Both the position numbers and the translations under genes were made by a program. Below the pieces are notes generated by a model. The model did no database searches, was not told the DNA's origin, and worked only from the letters and a program-made list of their open reading frames with translations. Of a stretch of 64,000 nt of DNA, positions 20,701 through 27,190 are shown one piece after another. Every line of letters begins with the position of its first letter. The stretch's first letter is position 1. The stretch comes from Amycolatopsis regifaucium (GTDB lineage: Bacteria; Actinomycetota; Actinomycetes; Mycobacteriales; Pseudonocardiaceae), in assembly GCF_001613935.1 (NCBI RefSeq), contig NZ_LQCI01000024.1, forward strand, positions 1 through 64,000, read 5' to 3'.

Positions 20701-22499
20701 GCGGTGCGACAGTGGAGATCGTCGCCTGTGATGTGGGCGACCGCGCTTCCCTCGCCGAGGTACTGGCCGCGATCTCCCCCGAGCACCCACTGACCGGAGT
20801 GGTGCACGCGGCGGGGGTGCTCGACGACGGCGTGATCGGCTCGATGACCGTCGACCGTCTCGACCCCGTGCTTCGAGCCAAGGCCGACGCGGCGTGGCAT
20901 CTGCACGAACTCACCCTCGACCGCCCACCCGGGCTGTTCGTGTTCTTCTCCTCGATCGCCGGTCTGCTCGGCGGTCCCGGCCAAGGCAACTACGCGGCGG
21001 CCAACGCCTACCTGGACGGGCTGGCCGCTCACCGCAGGGCTCGTGGCCTGCCGGCGGTGTCGGTGGCATGGGGCCTGTGGGAATCCGATACCGGCATGAC
21101 CGGCACGATGACCGCGACGGACCGCGCTCGGATTTCGCGTGCCGGCATCAACGCATTGTCCGATGAGGACGGACTCCGCCTCTTCGACGCCGCGGTCACC
21201 GCTGGTCCCGCGCTGCTCGCGGCGATGCGCGTGGACCTGCCCGCGATCCGGCGCGGTTCGGCGCGACCGGTATGGCACGGTATCGTCCGGCCGCCCACCC
21301 GGCTGAGCGCCGCGACCAGAGCTGTCGCGGCCACTACGACCGCCTCGGGCTTGTTGAGCGGGGAGCTCGCGGGGTTGGACGAAGACGAGCGGACGCGGCT
21401 CGTCCAGAACCTGGTGCGATCCCATGCCGCCGCGGTTCTGGGCTACAGCGATCCGTCCCAGGTGGATCCGAACCGGGACTTCCTGCACAGCGGATTCGAC
21501 TCGCTCACGGCGATGGAGCTACGAAACAAACTCAACCAGGTCACCGGTTTGAAGCTGCCCGCGATGGCCGTATTCGAGAGCAGGACCCCGAATGGGCTGG
21601 CCGCGACGGTGTGCCGTGCGATGGCCGAGCGGCCGGGCATGGGGAAAGCCGCACTGCCCGCACCGGAACCTCGCCACCCGGACTCGGTCTGTTCCTTGAT
21701 CCGCGGTGCGGTGGATGCCGGAAAGGTCGGCGAAGCCTTCGGCCTCATGCGCGCGGTCGCGGATCTCCGCCCGTCCTTCGCCTCCGTCGACGAGCTGGGG
21801 TCGTTGCCTGAGCCGACCACTCTGGCCGATGGGCCGCCCGGCCTTCGGCTGATCACCCTGAGCTCACCGATGGCCGACGGAGGCGTCCACCAGCACGCGC
21901 GGCTCGCCGCGCACTTCCAGGGCGTCATGCCCGTATCGGCGATCTCCCTGCCCGGGTTCGGGCCGGCCGAGAAGTTGCCGGCCACTGGCGAGGCCGCGGT
22001 ACGGGTGGTCGCCGAAAGCGTGCTGCGGGCCGGCGCGGGTGACCCGTTCGTACTGCTGGGGCATTCCTCCGGCGGAGCACTGGCCTACGCCACCGCCCAC
22101 TACCTCCAGACCAGACGGCAGATCCACCCCTCCGCGGTGATTCTCATCGACACGTTCCGGCTCGACGATCCCTCGGTTCCCCTTGACCAGGTCCTGCGCC
22201 GGATGTTTTCGGCCGAGCCGACATTCGGTGCAATCACCGCTGAGCGGTTCTCCGCTATGGGTCGCTGGCTCGCGGTGATGTCTGACCTGCGGTTCGACCC
22301 GGTCGCCGCGCCGGTGCTGTTCGTCCAGGCCACCGAACCGTTCTCCGGCGACATGTGCGACGTGTCCCGCTCGCTGGCCGAGCCCGGTGAGCCGGCGCAC
22401 GCGGTGCGGACCGTGCGATCCGACCATTTCAGCATAGTCGGGACCGAATCAGGTCGGACCAGCCAGGTGATCAGGGAATGGCTCGACGCGACATTGTGA
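14784..22499 (+). CDS. Single-module type I PKS: ligase-ACP-KS-AT-DH-KR-ACP-TE
   Basis: 2571 residues. Loading ligase ~1-520 ('SSGTTSLRQKI' P-loop, 'TPTGKIAKSR' Lys). ACP1 ~540-615, Ser 574 in 'GLRSL', not the usual GxDSL. KS ~634-1050 complete: Cys 799 in 'DTACSSS', His 934 in 'EAHGTGT', His 972 in 'SNLGHT'. AT ~1145-1430: 'GHSQGE' (Ser 1235) and 'FPSH' (1333-1336), closer to methylmalonyl (YASH) than malonyl (HAFH) types. DH ~1500-1770: His 1536 and Asp 1698 present, but the Gly of HxxxGxxxxP is Asn 1540. KR ~1780-2160: 'GGTGTLG', Tyr 2070, 'LDD' (B-type). ACP2 Ser 2240 in 'GFDSL'. TE ~2350-2571, Ser 2428 in 'GHSSGG'. No ER. ATG 14784 has AGGAG 5 bases upstream (GTG 14778 overlaps it). Predicted: one extension of an aryl acid, beta-reduction, dehydration, release. 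Confidence 0.95.
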   Translation: MRYTLPSLFAESADAGRDEPAVFADGRYRSWAQWHAEANALARGLQESGVEQGDVVAVHLSNCWEFLTLHVAIATAGAVMLPLHLGLGVAELRSLLERTGAGTIVLPADNRGRSGIELGRQLLANSSALRQVLISGEPDGVLGDLRRLDDLKRRWQGAAPLPVRISPDDTFVLLPSSGTTSLRQKICVHTHDSLLSNAATTAADGQALGTDEIISAGPLTHLFGLLSVHLSLVTRGRQALLPSWDVDDFLRLTRQVDPTVLFAVPTQIRDVVSRLDTVGHANECALREVRISGAAVPATLVEQTRRLMKARVIVHWGMSELGGGLYTRPADPPETASESVGRPVSDGEVRIVGDNGGRCGIGQTGQLQFRGRSLFKEYLADPELTRAAFTADGWLRTGDRAGLNEDGTIAFRGRDADLINVGGVKFSATEVEALLADLPGLRQVGVVGRQDDRLGEYPCLVATVRDDASVTLGDVVEHLVAKGTAEYKIPAELIVVEEMPCTPTGKIAKSRLAAMLSSGDSAAASTWSQRLVALSPAERFAAALELVRTRVAAVLGGADQIGPDQVFTDYGLRSLTAVRLRSELVDATGLDLPTTVAFDLPTPRRLAECLISLVAAGRPGPDRVIAPRSARPSDEDPIVVVGMGCRLPGGITSPAGLWDLLTTGGDAVGDLPADRGWDLGAVAAYARGGGFLTDAAWFDAEFFGISPREAAAMDPQQRLLLETCWEALEHARIDPRSLRDGDTGVFVGMMASDYLPRPNETTQGFDGAAMTGNQSSVASGRISYVLGLRGPSLTVDTACSSSLVAIQLAAHSLRDGECSLALVGGATVMSTPATFVEFAAQQALSADGRCKSFASSADGTAWSEAVGMLVLERLSDARRAGHQVLGVIKACAVNQDGTSNGLTAPNGLAQQQVIRRALADAALSPSDVDMVEAHGTGTKLGDPIEATAVLATYGQDRTRPLLLGSVKSNLGHTQAAAGVVGVIKTILAIRHGVVPMTLHVDQPSPHVDWTTGAVRLVTEPVPWPATGRPRRAGVSAFGISGTNAHVILEQAPVESAASVARTPLPAVPLILSAATSAALKDQAARLLAGLDAGADPMDTGYSLATTRARLEHRAVVVGADRAELAALALGEPGAAVTGRSDLPGQTVFVFPGQGAQWVGMGVELLGSAPVFADAMRECEKTLNEFVGWSLTEVIADESALERVEVVQPVLFAIMVSLTRLWQSHGVLPDAVVGHSQGEIAAAHIAGVLSLRDAVQIVVRRAVLCSSLIGTGLLLSVESTRDLERRISGRPGVSVAAYNGPSSAVLVADAATITELAEEYRAEGVRARVVPASFPSHSAHVECVRDRLLEDLSGIDPQPADIPWYSTVTGRSMRGQEAGVDYWYENLRQPVRFASTVETLVSAGFAHFIEISPHPVLLPAIQETVGEAGSAVGTLRRDQGGIRRFLTSMAQGHVRGLAVDWASLFDGSGAQHTDLPTYAFQSRRFWRGRTTRAGAAGLGQQGITHPLVSALVEDPEQDGSVFTGRICLAELDWLGDHRVDNTVVIPGAALLELALQVGDQFGHGRVNELTVLTPLAVPDHSGVQLQVRVGDERDGCLAFTIHSRVEGHESWTKHATGELGPDTAAPGFTLAAWPPPGAHVVDPDTIYDALAGAGVVHGPMFRGLRAVWQRDSELFAQVELPDRLLGESSAFRLHPALLDGALHPAALLGDHSGGPLLPFSWRGVSLFATGATALRVRLRPGEDAAGDFAIDIADDRGVPVARVESLVLRRLADGLSRADAARESLFRIDWTALRQDQCSPPDHAVLDVRAERDLRAILADVVTALRNGAATETRSVVLTSHAVTTGKDEDTDPVQAAVWGLVRSAQQENPGLFVLVDTADPVTFPPILPSGEPEVALRSGSIMVPRLARQPAHSGPVTLDPDGTVVITGGTGTLGRLLATHLVERYDVRRLLLLSRRGPDSPGADVLRDELSRRGATVEIVACDVGDRASLAEVLAAISPEHPLTGVVHAAGVLDDGVIGSMTVDRLDPVLRAKADAAWHLHELTLDRPPGLFVFFSSIAGLLGGPGQGNYAAANAYLDGLAAHRRARGLPAVSVAWGLWESDTGMTGTMTATDRARISRAGINALSDEDGLRLFDAAVTAGPALLAAMRVDLPAIRRGSARPVWHGIVRPPTRLSAATRAVAATTTASGLLSGELAGLDEDERTRLVQNLVRSHAAAVLGYSDPSQVDPNRDFLHSGFDSLTAMELRNKLNQVTGLKLPAMAVFESRTPNGLAATVCRAMAERPGMGKAALPAPEPRHPDSVCSLIRGAVDAGKVGEAFGLMRAVADLRPSFASVDELGSLPEPTTLADGPPGLRLITLSSPMADGGVHQHARLAAHFQGVMPVSAISLPGFGPAEKLPATGEAAVRVVAESVLRAGAGDPFVLLGHSSGGALAYATAHYLQTRRQIHPSAVILIDTFRLDDPSVPLDQVLRRMFSAEPTFGAITAERFSAMGRWLAVMSDLRFDPVAAPVLFVQATEPFSGDMCDVSRSLAEPGEPAHAVRTVRSDHFSIVGTESGRTSQVIREWLDATL

Positions 22500-22569
22500 C
22501 CGGGTTCGTCATCGCCGGCCTGTGGAACGAAGCCGTGGTCCGCGGTCGAAGAATAGGGAGGTTCCGCTC

Positions 22570-23100
22570 GTGCAATACGAAAACGATGTCGAGAGCAAGG
22601 TGCGGACCCTCGCCGCCTTGCTTCGCGATACGGATACCTTCACCGGGACCATCGCCCGCTGGCTGCAGGCCCCGGTCGAATACTCGTCACTGCGCCACGA
22701 GTATCGTCCCGTGACAGCGGAGTATGCCTCGCAGCTGGATATTCCCTTGGGTAGCAACGTGGTGTTTCGGCGCGGATACCTCGAAGTCCGATCGCTGGGT
22801 ACGCGACAGCCGGTGGCCGAGGTAAGTGCCGTCGTGGTCGATCACCGCCTGAGTCGGGACGCCCGACAGGCCCTCGATTCGAAAAAGGTGCCGCTCGGGT
22901 TGATACTCAGCCGTCAGGGAGTGCGGCGGCACACCCAGTCTGTCACCCCGTCTTCGGCGATCGACGCCAACGGCCCGCAGGTACTGCGGGTGGCTGCGAC
23001 GCTCACGGTCGCAGGCGAACCGGTCGCGGCGGTGAACGAAATCGTTTACCGGCAGTTGTTCGACCTTGGGCATCATTCACTCATTTCTCCAACCATCTGA
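22570..23100 (+). CDS. Chorismate pyruvate-lyase-like protein (DUF98/UbiC superfamily)
   Basis: About 176 residues resembling the chorismate lyases that make 4-hydroxybenzoate and pyruvate (mycobacterial Rv2949c type). Visible landmarks: 'FRRGYLEV' (the Arg of the substrate pocket), 'VPLGLILSRQGVRRHTQS' matching the PLGEVM..HIETF region, and C-terminal 'VAAVNEIVYRQLF' matching TEHFLRSVF with its acidic residue. GTG at 22570 has AGGGAGG 8 bases upstream; an ATG at 22522 lacks a site. It follows the PKS gene by 70 bases and is probably co-transcribed. It would feed an aryl acid to one of the two ligases. The fold assignment is from motif resemblance; UTRA-type regulators share this fold but would normally carry an HTH domain, absent here. 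Confidence 0.7.
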   Translation: MQYENDVESKVRTLAALLRDTDTFTGTIARWLQAPVEYSSLRHEYRPVTAEYASQLDIPLGSNVVFRRGYLEVRSLGTRQPVAEVSAVVVDHRLSRDARQALDSKKVPLGLILSRQGVRRHTQSVTPSSAIDANGPQVLRVAATLTVAGEPVAAVNEIVYRQLFDLGHHSLISPTI

Positions 23101-23370
23101 TCGCGTTACGCGACGTGATGCGTCAGCTGTCCGGGGCCGGGCCTAGTGCCGCCCTCGCGACGAGATCGACCGCCAGATGGGGATCCGTGTCGTCGTGCCG
23201 GGCGACTCGACCTCGAGGCCGCGCTGATCGGTGAACGGCGAGCCACTGTCCGACTCGAACACATCCCGGCACATCCGCAAGCCACACCGCCCCGCGGTGG
23301 TGTGACCGTTTCTCAGGGGAGCCCCTAGACGCAGTATCTCGAACGTCTGATCCCGCTCCGGCACTCACCG
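23101..23370. other. Spacer between chorismate-lyase-like and salicylate synthase genes
   Basis: 270 bases without a recognisable gene inside an otherwise tight operon. The frame of the salicylate synthase stays open upstream to a stop at 23326, and those ~14 codons ('QYLERLIPLRHSP') look coding, with an AGGGGAG at 23315, so the true start may lie here on a non-standard codon or may have been lost. Confidence 0.45.
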
Positions 23371-24588
23371 GTGGCCATGGCCGCGGCCTTGAGCGCGACT
23401 TCGGAATGTGACCACGTCGCTTACGAAGAACCGGATCAGCCGAGCTTCGCCGAAGACCCCCTGCGGGAATTCACCTTCTCGAACGCCGACGAGGTGGCTC
23501 GCGTCTCGGAGGAACTGTCCGAAGTGGACATCGAGCGATGGCGCGCCTACGGCTGGGCGAAATTCGAGCTGGCCATCACACCGCGAGACGGCACACCGGC
23601 CGACGATACGTTGCTGCGGCTCATGATCCCTCGTCGGGAGGTGCGGATCCGGGACGGGATCGCTCGACTGCGCGGTGTCACCGAGGACGACCTGGGCCGG
23701 CTGGAACAGCGGTTGATCCCACTGGCGCCCCAGGAGCCCGTGGGACAGGATCTGATGGAGCCGCTCCTGAACGGTGCTTCCGCCGAGGGGTACAAGGCCT
23801 TGGTGGCGGAGGGCGTCGGGGCGATCAGGGGCGGCGTCTTCGACAAGGTCATTCTCTCCCGCGTGGTCGAAGTACCCTTCGAGATCGATCTCGCCCGCAC
23901 CTATTTGGCCGGACGTGAGGGCAACACACCGGCACGGTCCTACCTCCTCTCACTCGGCGGCTGGGAGGTGGCGGGATTCAGCCCCGAAATCGTGACGCGG
24001 GTGACCCCGTCGGGAGAGGTGACCGCACAACCTCTGGCCGGTACGCGGGCCTTCGGCGCGGACGAACAGCTGAACGAGCGGAATCGCGAAGAACTTTATC
24101 GTGATCCCAAGGAGGTCTTCGAGCACGCCATCTCGGTGCGGCTGGCAGCCGAGGAACTGACCACGGTGTGTACCCCGCCCTCGGTCGCGGTAAAGGAGTT
24201 CATGCAGGTGCGTGAGCGCGGCAGCGTCCAGCATCTCGCGTCCCGCCTCTCGGGCATGCTCGCGGCGGGTGAATCGGAATGGGGCGCGTTCGCCGCGCTG
24301 TTCCCCGCGATCACCGCGTCGGGCATCCCCAAACGCGCCGCCTGCGACTTCATCGGGCGCTCCGAACCGACGCGCGGGCTCTACAGCGGGGCCGTACTGA
24401 CACTCGATTTCGACGGCGAACTCGATGCCGCACTCGTGCTGCGCAGTGTCTTCAGGCATGAGGGGCGGACCTGGTTGCGGGCGGGCGCCGGCGTCGTCGG
24501 CGAATCGACTCCGGAACGGGAACTGGAGGAAACCTGCGAAAAACTGCGAAGCGTGTCGCGCTATCTCGTCGAGCAACCGGTCGGATGA
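23371..24588 (+). CDS. Salicylate synthase (MbtI/Irp9-type, MST family)
   Basis: 405 residues of the menaquinone/siderophore/tryptophan family that converts chorismate through isochorismate to salicylate plus pyruvate with Mg2+. Family motifs: 'FDKVILSRVVEVPF' (general-base Lys about 159), 'AQPLAGTRAFG', 'DPKEVFEHAISVR', 'RERGSVQHL', 'TASGIPK', 'GLYSGAVL', 'WLRAGAGVV' and 'EETCEKL' with metal-binding Glu residues. It is shorter at the N-terminus than MbtI (450) or Irp9 (434), and the annotated GTG has no good ribosome site. Isochorismate synthase or anthranilate synthase are less likely given the match to MbtI around 'RERGSVQHL' and 'GLYSGAV'. In this context salicylate is more likely a PKS starter than a siderophore part, since no NRPS is present. 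Confidence 0.88.
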   Translation: MAMAAALSATSECDHVAYEEPDQPSFAEDPLREFTFSNADEVARVSEELSEVDIERWRAYGWAKFELAITPRDGTPADDTLLRLMIPRREVRIRDGIARLRGVTEDDLGRLEQRLIPLAPQEPVGQDLMEPLLNGASAEGYKALVAEGVGAIRGGVFDKVILSRVVEVPFEIDLARTYLAGREGNTPARSYLLSLGGWEVAGFSPEIVTRVTPSGEVTAQPLAGTRAFGADEQLNERNREELYRDPKEVFEHAISVRLAAEELTTVCTPPSVAVKEFMQVRERGSVQHLASRLSGMLAAGESEWGAFAALFPAITASGIPKRAACDFIGRSEPTRGLYSGAVLTLDFDGELDAALVLRSVFRHEGRTWLRAGAGVVGESTPERELEETCEKLRSVSRYLVEQPVG

Positions 24589-24625
24589 CCGGGACACTGG
24601 ACCTGCGGAGGAGATAGCGAACTGC

Positions 24626-24898
24626 TTGCAGTTGTCCTTGAGGGCCAGGTCTGACCGCCTCCGGGCCCAGGCGCTGGTCCGGCTCGGCGGCCATCGCGTG
24701 CTGATGAACGGCGGCGAGCAGATCTTGTCGCTCGCCCGCGTCGACACCCAGCGGACCGGCGCGGTCACCCTGCACTGCGCGGTCGGCTCCGTGCGCACGA
24801 TGCACGCGATCCTGCGGTGCGAGTGGAGGGCGAACCTGGGTGACCGCAGCCTGTTCTCCGTGCCGATCCGCCTTCGACCCGATGAGCGGCCGGCATGA
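24626..24898 (+). CDS. Small unknown protein, translationally coupled to the KAS III-like gene
   Basis: About 90 residues from a TTG at 24626 (GGAGGAG at 24607-24613, rather far) to a TGA that overlaps the next ATG as ATGA. The sequence is basic and beta-rich-looking: 'ALVRLGGHRVLMNGGEQ', 'RTGAVTLHCAVGSVRTMHA', 'GDRSLFSVPIRLR'. I do not recognise a family, signal peptide or membrane segment. It begins about 37 bases after the salicylate synthase stop, so the arrangement is that of an operon gene. It could be a small accessory domain or an eroded fragment of a larger enzyme. Start codon uncertain. Confidence 0.5.
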   Translation: MQLSLRARSDRLRAQALVRLGGHRVLMNGGEQILSLARVDTQRTGAVTLHCAVGSVRTMHAILRCEWRANLGDRSLFSVPIRLRPDERPA

Positions 24899-25470
24899 AA
24901 GTCGAGCGCGCCATCCGGATCGCGGCCGCGACGACGTGGTTGCCCGACGCGCGTTACCCGGCGGCGAGTGCCGTCGCGGCGGGAGCGATCACCGCCGGAC
25001 AGGCCGCCGGGGCGGCGTGCTCCGAAGTGCCGGTCGGCGCTGCGGTGCCCGCCTGGTGGATGGGGTCGCAGGCAGCTCGGCAGTGCCTCGGCGAACACGA
25101 GGTGGTTCCCGTGGAGATCGACTTCGTCGCCTACGCGGGCATGGCCCCGGGAGAGGAAGAACCCTGGTCACCCGCGCACCGGCTCGCCAGGGTGCTCGGC
25201 GCGTCCCGGGCAGTCGCGATCGGGCTGGCTCAGATGTCGAACGGTGGAGCCGCAGGAATCGGCTGGGCCGCCACCTTGATGCAGGCGGATGACAGCGTCC
25301 GATACGCGTTGTGCACCACCGCGGGTAACTTCAGCGCGCTCCCGTACGACCGGTGGCGAACGGCTCCTGCCACCGTCTTCGGGGACGGCGCGACGGCCGT
25401 TCTCCTGGGACGCGACGAAGGCCCGCTGGTCATCCGTTCCATCGGCTCGGCGGGCCGGCCGCCGGGGCAA
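24895..25470 (+). pseudogene. KAS III-like acyltransferase with Ser nucleophile, C-terminally truncated
   Basis: The first ~190 residues resemble ketoacyl-ACP synthase III relatives of natural-product pathways: 'TTWLPDARYPA', 'FVAYAGMAPG', then 'MSNGGAAGIGWA' with Ser 115 where KAS III has Cys, and 'ATVFGDGATAVLL'. Ser substitution is known in DpsC of daunorubicin biosynthesis and in related acyl-transferring KAS III proteins. After about 25470 similarity stops; the C-terminal half with the catalytic His and Asn (normally total ~330-350 residues) is missing, although the frame stays open by chance to 26106 across the antisense decarboxylase gene. The start overlaps the previous stop (ATGA). 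Probably inactive, unless it works as a shortened partner. Confidence 0.6.
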
Positions 25471-25810
25471 CCGCCGGCGCGGTCATCGTCGAACGCGAGT
25501 AGCCAGGACGGCGAACCCCACGCGACTCAGACTTCCGCGCTGACCGACGCGCGACACGATGTCGTGTCGTGGCGAGAACTCGGCTTCCTCGCGTTCATGG
25601 ATGATCTCTATCCATCCCAAGTTACGCGAGATCCACGAATTTCCACCGGCTCGGTTCCACCTGGGCATACTCTCGGCGGAGGAGGCCGGGCGTGGTCGTC
25701 TCACGGCAGGCATCCGATCCGGGATTGCACATCGCCAGGAGTGCTGACCACTCGCGCTTGCTCAACTGGATCGGCTCATCAGTCATCTCGACAACCGTCT
25801 CGCTCGGCTT

Positions 25811-27190
25811 TCAGCTTGCGGGCTCTGAGGTACTGTCCAAGACCTGGCGAACCATTTCCATCGTGGTTCCCGGGTGCACGAACGCGAATCGGCCGACGAC
25901 CTCGTTCTCCCAGGTGGTCGGGAGGACGAAGCCGATCTGGGCGGCGAGCAGCTCCTTCGACCAGCGGGAGTATTCGTCTGCCGACCAGCCGCGCCGCCGA
26001 AAAAGCAGGCAGGACAGTTCAGGATCGCGAAGCACTTCGAGATGCGGATACTCGGTGCGGATCAGATCGGCCGTCTCCCTGGCGATCGAGATACCGCTCT
26101 CGATAGCGCTGCGGTAGGCATCGGTTCCGTGGACCGCGAGGGAGAACCAGAGAGGCATGCCACCGGGAGTGCGGGTGAGCTGGTGAGCGTAGTCCGAAGG
26201 ATTCCATTTCGATTGTCCGGTGTGGGTCTGCACGACATCGAGATACGGCGCGACCTGGCTGTGCACAGATCTGGCCACCTGGGGCTCCCGGTAGATCAGG
26301 GCGCCGGAGCCGAAGGGGCCGAACAGCCATTTGTGCGAGTCGACGATGAAGGAGTCGGCCCTTTCGATGCCATCGAACTTTTGCCGGACCGAGGGGGCGA
26401 AGAGCCCGGCCCCGCCGTAGGCGGCGTCCACGTGGAACCACAAATCGTGCGCCTCGGCGACATCCGCTATCCCCGCCAGGTCGTCGATGATTCCGGCGTT
26501 GGTGGTTCCAGCCGTGGCCACGACGGCGATCACGGGGCTCGGGTCACGGTCGTCGTCCAGCGCCGCACGCAATGCCGCTCCGGTGAAACGGTGGTCGACA
26601 GACGGTACGACCAATGCCTCCACCCCGATGACGTTGAGCGTACTCCCCACCGAAGAGTGCGCCTGGTCACTGACCGCGACCCGGAGCCGGGAACCCACTG
26701 GAAGCCCCAGTCGCCGACGGGCTGTGTCACGCGCGACCACGAGGGCCGAGAGATTTCCTGCCGAGCCGCCGGAGACGAAGCAGCCACCGGCTGTCGCGGG
26801 AAGTCCGGCCAGATCGGCGATCAGCCGGAGAACTTGGTTCTCCGCTGCGATCACCCCGGCTGATTCCAGCCAAAACGTGCCCAGAAGCGCGTCGCTGGAC
26901 ACCACCATGTCGAACAGTTGGGCCGCTTTGGTCGGCGCGCCCGGAATAAAGGACAAAAATCGAGGGCTTGCCTGGTTTATGATCGTTCGAGACAACTCTC
27001 GCTGGTACAGCTTGAGCACGTGTTCCGGATCGTTCCCGGAGGCGCAGAGCAGACCGTCCAATATCTCGCCCAGATCTTCACCCGAGTCCGGGCACTCCAA
27101 AGCGATGTCGTCGCTGTGCAACTGTTCGTGCACATGTCCCGAAATCAGGCCGAAAAGTCTTTCGTCGTATCGATGCATGCGCTGATTCAT
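25811..27190 (-). CDS. PLP-dependent group II amino acid decarboxylase
   Basis: 459 residues from the ATG at 27190. Landmarks: 'GCFVSGGSAGNLSALV' (phosphate/PLP contact), 'DQAHSSV' (His stacking on PLP), 'ATAGTTNAG', 'FHVDAAYGG' (Asp to the pyridine N) and 'DSHKWLFGPFGSG' with the Schiff-base Lys about 287. This is the aromatic-L-amino-acid/glutamate/diaminobutyrate decarboxylase superfamily, cytosolic and dimeric, releasing CO2 from an amino acid to give an amine; some members are aldehyde-forming oxidases. Its ATG overlaps the TGA of the GNAT gene (ATGA), so the two are translationally coupled. It converges on the end of the PKS cluster. The amino-acid substrate cannot be read from motifs. 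Confidence 0.88.
   Translation of the reverse strand: MNQRMHRYDERLFGLISGHVHEQLHSDDIALECPDSGEDLGEILDGLLCASGNDPEHVLKLYQRELSRTIINQASPRFLSFIPGAPTKAAQLFDMVVSSDALLGTFWLESAGVIAAENQVLRLIADLAGLPATAGGCFVSGGSAGNLSALVVARDTARRRLGLPVGSRLRVAVSDQAHSSVGSTLNVIGVEALVVPSVDHRFTGAALRAALDDDRDPSPVIAVVATAGTTNAGIIDDLAGIADVAEAHDLWFHVDAAYGGAGLFAPSVRQKFDGIERADSFIVDSHKWLFGPFGSGALIYREPQVARSVHSQVAPYLDVVQTHTGQSKWNPSDYAHQLTRTPGGMPLWFSLAVHGTDAYRSAIESGISIARETADLIRTEYPHLEVLRDPELSCLLFRRRGWSADEYSRWSKELLAAQIGFVLPTTWENEVVGRFAFVHPGTTMEMVRQVLDSTSEPAS

Noticed and set aside
23123..23368. Small minus-strand frames in the gap before the salicylate synthase
   Set aside because: Arg/Asp/His-rich shadows in overlapping frames without start signals.
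23371..24588. Anthranilate synthase or isochorismate synthase
   Set aside because: RERGSVQHL, TASGIPK and GLYSGAV blocks and the overall layout match MbtI/Irp9 salicylate synthases better, and no glutamine amidotransferase partner is present.
25471..26106. Continuation of the KAS III-like frame to 26106
   Set aside because: Similarity stops near 25470 and the frame then runs antisense into the decarboxylase gene; it stays open by base composition only.
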